Below, in pieces: positions 58,025-64,000 of a stretch of 64,000 nucleotides of DNA. The DNA comes from Paraspadella gotoi. Lineage: Eukaryota; Chaetognatha. The notes beneath the pieces are model-generated. The model worked only from the letters and a program-made list of their open reading frames with translations. It searched no databases and was not told the DNA's origin. How positions within the stretch are numbered: the stretch's first letter is position 1; every line of letters begins with the position of its first letter. The stretch spans positions 18,772,087 to 18,836,086 of the forward strand of contig CM119266.1 in NCBI GenBank assembly GCA_051294375.1. The letters are read 5' to 3'. Made by a program: the position numbers and the translations under genes.

Positions 58025-58493
58025 TTGTTACTTAATTGAGTTGCTTAGCGAGTACTCGCGGCGAAACAAGTTAATGTTGTATTAAGTTAATGTTGAATTA
58101 ACAATTAAAGCGTCTTTTTCTCAGATTAACCAGAGACAACATTGAGCGATTTAAGTAATGTTCTCTCTATACAAAAAGCAATAAGCTACGTAGCATTTTG
58201 ATGGATTTTATAGTGTTGGTTTTTTTAAAAAAATAGAACACATGCTCGACTCTCACCCGTCGGGGGTTCAAGATTCCAAAAATTCCCAGATTTTACCCTT
58301 AATTCTTCACTTAATCTTAAACTGTCGATCTTAGAATTCGTCGATCCAAGGTCCCCTGCCCCCTTTAGGAGTCGCCAACTCACGAACCCACGAAGCCTCG
58401 CGAGAATCTCCTTCCATGGCCGCCTTCGCAGTCACGTGTTCATCTCCCGTTACTCAGTCTCGCCTCGTCGTCTGGAAGTCCGAGGCAGGAAAG

Positions 58494-58708
<215 letters not shown>

Positions 58709-58788
58709 GGACATGGGTCATTATCCTTATTACATATAATCGCCGTCCAGACGAGACGAAAGAAGGGACGAGGAATCGTGCGTTGGCT

Positions 58789-59262
58789 AGGGTGAGTAGC
58801 AGACGATATCACCGTGAAGAGCAGACGATATCACGGTGAGGAGTGGATAATATCACATTGAGGAGCAAACGATATTGCAGTGAGGAGCAGACGATATTGT
58901 TGTGAGGAGCAGACGATATCGGGGTGAAGAGCAGACAATATTGTGGTGAGGAGCAAACAATATTGCAGTGAGGAGCAGACAATATCACGGTGAGTAGCTG
59001 ACAATATCAAAGCAAGGAGCAGACGATATCGCGATGAGCAGACGATATTGTGCTGAGGAGCAGACAATATTGCGGTGAGGAGCAGATGATATCATGGTGA
59101 GAAGTAGACGATATCATGATGAAGAGCAGATGATATTGTGGCAAGGAGCAGAAAATAACATGATGAGGAGCAGAAAATAACACTGTGAGGAGCAGACAAT
59201 ATTGCGGTGAGGAGCAGACAATATTTCAGTGAGGAGCAGAAGATATCACGGTGAGGGGTGGG
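58789..59262. repeat. 22-bp minisatellite, about 21 copies (GAGGAGCAGACGATATCACGGT)
   Basis: Units of 22 bp with a conserved GAGCAGACGATAT head and a variable tail. The 3' end degenerates into related GTGAGTGGCGGGCCGCCTGA text to about 59350. It is unrelated in sequence to the 22-bp array at 54.1 kb. Confidence 0.93.
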
Positions 59263-61285
59263 TGAGCAAAATGTTAAGACGAGGATATGGCGGCCCAACA
59301 GATGAAGCGAGTGGCAGCCTGCCTGATGAGGTGAGTGGCGGGCCGCCTGATGAGGTGAGGCAACGGATGAAGATGTAATATTGTTGACCAATGAGATTTC
59401 AGAGAAGTTAAAAGGGAATGTTTAGTGGGTAGAAACAGAAAATATGAGAAAAGGAGAACCTGTTAACCAGATAACCAACAGAATCAGAATTTTTAGTTGC
59501 GCCGCGAGAACTCGCGGAGCTACTCTAAGTCACTTTTGGGTTAGTCTGTCGGTCAGTATGTCTGTCCGTCGGTCTGTCTCACTTACGTTAAAAAGGCATA
59601 TAATTCGCCTATTGTTGGTTGCCCAATTGTTAAGACAGAAAAAAACCTCAAATCTAAGCGACTGCTATAAGCTATAAGGAATAAAAGACGAAATTTTGAT
59701 GCAGTGCATGTCATAAATACAAGGGCTAAGAAAGTTTTTTTAGTTATGTCATGTCATGTCATATCGTGTGATCATGTGAAAATAAAGTCCCTGCGGCGCA
59801 ACACATTGGAATCACCATTCTTGTTTAAATAATCACTACTCACTGATTTTGAGGAATAAAAAAAAATCTCGATTCTTAAAATCTTAAATGAAAAATCCAT
59901 CACTTAACTTTGGTCTTAGTGAGCTTATGACCTAAAGGATCAATAAGCTACAAACAAAAGTAAACTAGACCGGTAATTCAAATGTGTTGTGCCAAAGCGA
60001 CGGCCTTATCACGTGTATTTCTCGTGACATGAAACGACATGTCACGAGACATGCGTTTTTGATTTAAAATGCATTTGAAATTTGTTTGAACGTTGAGCCT
60101 GAACAAAATCAATATCCCATAAGAAAGTAGAGAAAGGAGAAAGGAGGTGAAATCAATTTCAAAAAAAACTTTTCAATACCAGAAAGAGAGCAGATGTTCT
60201 TACAAATCTGACAAATCGTTGACATCAAAGCAAAATCGTTATAATGATGTCATGTCAATGCAGCGGCGACGGCGGCAGCGGCGGCGTCGGCGACGGCGGC
60301 GTTAAGTCTGAATCCTGGAGGCGCAAACGTTTCTGTTGGATTCCGGTAACGACTTTCCGAATTAGCTTCATTTTCGCGTCTTTCTCTCCTTTTTTTTTTC
60401 CTGAAGCAGATGAAACAAGAATCACCCAAGCAAACGTTTTTCTTTTTCGTTTTATTTTTCTTTTTCTACTTCTTTTTCTATTTCTTTTTCTTATTTTTCT
60501 TTTTCTTTTTCTCTTCTCCTTGTTTGTCGTCGTGAAAGTCATCATGGTTATCTTTTTCTGGTTTACTTTTTATCTCTCACCATAGTTTAAAGTTTCGGTG
60601 TTAGTGGTTGTCCTATGGACAAAGTTTGTCTTCTCTGTCGCCGTATTCCTTGTTTGTCGCCACTGTATATTACTGTTTTGCTTTGGCCCAAAGTTTGGGT
60701 CCCTGTTTTTCACCGTCAACGTCATTATCGTCTTTGACGTCCCCTCAAAAATTCGGTTTCCCTCGTTTCTGCGTTTTTCCCCTCAAGAGGGCGTAACGAC
60801 TTCGTTAATGGACGAAAAAACCAAACGCAAATTGTTCTTTTGTCCAATGACTCGAAACTCAAAACTTTTTTTTTTTCTATTTCCGTCTTTTTGTTTCTCT
60901 TTTTTTTTTTACGAGCGTGGCGCCGAGTGAAAAGTTTTTCTCTCATTTTAAAGCAAAATGATAGAACTAATGATAGAAAAAGTGAAGGAGAGGGAAAAAA
61001 AGAGAAAAAAGAAAAGAAAGAAAGAAAGAAAGAGAGAAAGCAAGAAAGAGAGAAAGAGAAGTTAAAATGAATAGGAAGCTCGAAAGAAAAGAAAAAAAGA
61101 GAGATTAAGAAAAGTAAATAGTTTTGGAAACATTGACCTTTGACGGGGCGAGAGGGCGAGAGGGTGAGAGGGCGAGAAGGCGAGTGGGCCAGACGGCGAG
61201 AGGCCCCTCGCGAGTCTCACAAGCAAACGAACGTTATGCTGAAGTTTGAGTTTTCGGCATCCATTAGGCGAGAGTAACTCTTCTC
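59263..61285. other. No gene recognised
   Basis: Holds (GGC/GAC)-rich trinucleotides at 60256-60302, (TTTTTC)n at 60440-60515 and an AAAG-rich tract at 60980-61065. Frames there are Lys/Arg- or Phe-rich artefacts. Confidence 0.45.
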
Positions 61286-61420
61286 TGGGGGAGCGTCGTT
61301 ATCGTCGTTATCGTCGTTGTCGTCGTTATCCTCGTTGCGCTCATCAACTTCGTCTTTCTGAACGTCGTCTTTGGCGTCATCATGACGTTATAACGTTGCC
61401 GTCTTTTTTTTTCTTTTTGA

Positions 61421-61458
<38 letters not shown>

Positions 61459-61460
61459 GC
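61286..61460. repeat. (TCG)n / (TCGTTA)n trinucleotide arrays
   Basis: GTCGTTATC units at 61297-61330 and a pure (GTC)n run at 61420-61458. Confidence 0.9.
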
Positions 61461-61623
61461 GAAAGGTCAAACAATAATCATCTTTTGAATAAGAAAAAAA
61501 AGTCTGACGAATAAGAAAAAACGTCTGACGAAGCGAGATACAAACATCATTGCACCATTACCGTCTTTCTTTTTCTCTTTCCTTCTTTTTTTTTTCCCTG
61601 GGCCTCGTGTTTAATACTTTTGC

Positions 61624-61625
<2 letters not shown>

Positions 61626-61673
<48 letters not shown>

Positions 61674-61691
61674 GAACGAGAGAGGAGAGAA

Positions 61692-61723
<32 letters not shown>

Positions 61724-61735
61724 AAGAGGAAGAAA
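61626..61735. repeat. (GA)n microsatellite
   Basis: GA units from 61627, interrupted by AGGAAAGAACG. Confidence 0.95.
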
Positions 61736-62521
61736 AAAATGATTACTCCCAAGCTGCTGGCAAATGACTTGCGTCATTTTTCGCGTTTTCTAATTCATGG
61801 CCTTTTCTCTCTTTTTCGTCCTCAGCCTCGTTTTCGTCGTCGGCCTCGTTTTCGTCGTCATCGTCGTCGTTTTGCTCATTTGTTCCAACTTTTGTCACTT
61901 ATTCGTTTTGCTCTACTTCGGAAGGGGGAGTGTGGAGAGAAGGAGAAAGAATGGGCGGAGATTAAGATGTAAAGAGATAGAGGGAAAGGAGAGGGAGACA
62001 CGCGTTCGTATTCATTACCCTTTTTAAATTTGTATAAAAACAGGACGATTTGTTTTCATAGTTTTTTTTTTTTTTCAAATTTTTTTCTGAAAAGCAGAAA
62101 ATAAGTCGGCGCACTTCGTCGTCATAATAGTCGTCGTCGTCGTCGACGTCAGACCCTGAATGTCGTTCATCTCATCGACGTCGTCGTCCAAATCTCAAAG
62201 TTTGAAAAGAGTTAATGATTTTGGAAAGGACGGCGTTTAGTTACGCCTCAGCGCCTCCCACTCGGACCATCGCCGACTACGTGGCCCCTTCGACTTAGTT
62301 TAAAAAAGTGGGGCTAAGCTCGATCGGGGCCCCCATACGTTCTGAACGAAAAAAATAGAAAAACAATTGGTATTCATTGCGGTTTTTCGGAGGATGAAAT
62401 TTTTGTATCGAGATTTTCGGGGTTTGAGAGTTGAGAGAAGATTTGGGTCGGCGCTGAATTCAATTCGAACAAAAGACGCTTTGTTCTCGAACCCCGAACC
62501 TTTTGTTTGGCGCGAGGCAAA

Positions 62522-62586
62522 GATGGGGGAGAGAGAGAGGGACGACGACGACGAGGACGACGACGACGACGACGACGACGAAGACG
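62522..62586. repeat. (GAC)n array
   Basis: GAC/GAG units that read as poly-Asp in one frame. The flanking sequence has no recognisable protein. Confidence 0.9.
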
Positions 62587-62589
62587 CGT

Positions 62590-64000
62590 GGAAATCGATA
62601 ATAAAGTTTTTTGAAGAATAGAATTTATTTTTGTTACGAGGTGACGACGTGTGTAACGAGAAAGAGGAGATTGGGGGTTTGATAAATCGCGGGGGGGGGT
62701 GAGTGTTTGAAAAAGGGGGGAGGGTTGGGGAAAGAGTCATGGGCTTCATTGTTTTTAGGCGGAGAGATGGAAGATCGAAGCGAAGAAAATAAAAAAGGGT
62801 TAGAGGGAGAATTATTTGCTCGGACGCGAAGTTGTTAAAAACGTCACGGAGTTGGGAAGGATAATTGGATCTTAACGCGGGAAGATTTTTAGGGACGTTG
62901 ACGATGACTGTTCTACTTTTATGGGGGAGCATCTCCGGACTCTTTATTTGATATGAAAAGAGTACAATTTTTAATAAAGGCGCATTTGATATTAGAAAGA
63001 AGAGATAAAACCAAAAAAAAAGGCGGACGAATGTCGTAAACGTATCCAACCATTATTTGCAAACACAAAGTGAGGCAACTCGAAATTAATAGTCTCTCGC
63101 ACGATTTTCTTGAAGGGAAGAAAAAAAAAAGAAGAAAAAGAAAAAGAAGAAAAAGAGAAAAAGAAAGAAGAAAGAGAAAGAAAGATCCGAGAGCAACGAC
63201 GCTAAGCTCTTTGTGTCACAATCCGCCATTTCCAATTCTTTCTTTCTTTCTCCCCATCCCGCGCTTTCCACTACTGACGCCCCCTCCCCCCTCTCCCGGC
63301 CACGCGCGCGGGTGTGTCGCTCGCGTGGAGAGAAAGATGCGCAGAAACGAAAGGAGGCCCCGCGCCGTGGACTCCGCTAGGACGGCCTTTTCCCTTCCCC
63401 TTTAATTTCTCTGCCTTTCCTTCCCCTTCCCTTCCCCCTTTCCTTTCACTTCCCTTCTCCTTTACTTTTCCCTCCCTACACTTTCCAATCATTCCTTTCT
63501 GCCTTTCCTTCCCCTTCCCATTCCCCTTTCCCTTTCACTTCGCCCTTCTCCTTTCCTTTTCACTTTCCCTTAACCCGCTTTCGCTTTTCCCTTCCCTTTC
63601 CTGCTTTTTCTTACCTATTCCCTTCCCTTATCCCCTTCCATTCCACTTTCCCGATTCCCTTCCCCTTCCCCTTCCCTTCCCTTAATCCCTTTCCCCTTTT
63701 CCTTCTTTTCCTCTTTCCTTCTTTCCTCTTTTCCTTCTTTCCCCTTTCCTTCTTTTCCATTTTTTCCTTCTTTCTCCTTTTTTCTTCTTTCCCTCTTTCT
63801 CTTCTTTCCTAGCTTTACTTTTTTCCCCTTTACCTTCTAACCCCACATTCCTTTAACTCTATTACGCTTCTCCGCCATTTTACTTCACTCTTTTTCTCTC
63901 TCATTCTCTCTTCTCTCTCTTCCGATCTCTCTCTCTTCTCTCGTCTCGTCTCTCATCTCTCTCTCTCTCTCTCGTCATTCATCTCTCCTCTCTCAACTAC
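62590..64000. other. No gene recognised; pyrimidine-rich end
   Basis: An AAAG-rich tract at 63116-63190 and, from 63395 to the window end, CCCTTT/CTTCCCC-type and CT-rich low-complexity sequence. Confidence 0.5.

Noticed and set aside
62300-63049. 249-codon open frame with poly-Ser
   Set aside because: Built on the (GAC)n array and low-complexity sequence; no recognisable motif.

Overview
The window looks like nuclear DNA from an invertebrate animal. It has spliceosomal introns (GT-AG, plus one strong GC-AG), is A+T-rich, is packed with (CT)n/(GA)n and trinucleotide microsatellites, and carries several families of non-autonomous mobile elements. A non-insect arthropod such as a crustacean is my best guess: degenerate TTAGG-like tracts occur and BHMT is present. 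The sequence alone does not prove the taxon.

Only four genes are convincing, all on the minus strand. At 18410-21046 is an eight-exon monocarboxylate-transporter-like (SLC16) gene. At 34555-47084 lies a compact cluster of three one-carbon (choline/betaine) genes, transcribed in pathway order. BHMT (3 exons) remethylates homocysteine with betaine and releases dimethylglycine. DMGDH (10 exons) demethylates dimethylglycine and loads one-carbon units on tetrahydrofolate in mitochondria. An ALDH1L gene (10-formyl-THF dehydrogenase, one uninterrupted 2.77 kb coding exon, probable mitochondrial presequence) oxidises the folate-bound carbon to CO2 and regenerates THF. I rebuilt all exon joins by hand and the reading phases close exactly.

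The rest has no gene I can support. 1-18 kb: simple repeats, a 13-bp array with nuclear-receptor-like half-sites, a degenerate TTAGG/TTAGGG tract, three main copies of a dispersed repeat (family A), a 77-bp-armed palindrome with a hammerhead-ribozyme-like core, and a TIR element (family B). 21-34 kb: a second family B copy, a second palindrome of the hammerhead-like family, tRNA-like SINE pieces, a TRIM-like miniature LTR element inserted in a telomere-like tract, and two abutting inverted-repeat elements. 47-64 kb: mainly satellite-like DNA, including two different minisatellites that both have a 22-bp period, very long (CT)n and (ATT)n runs, and a SINE-like unit with a tRNA B-box.

The points most worth following up are the pathway-ordered one-carbon cluster, the hammerhead-like hairpin family (one copy inside a DMGDH intron), DMGDH intron 8, which is almost entirely a family B transposon, and the TRIM-like element.
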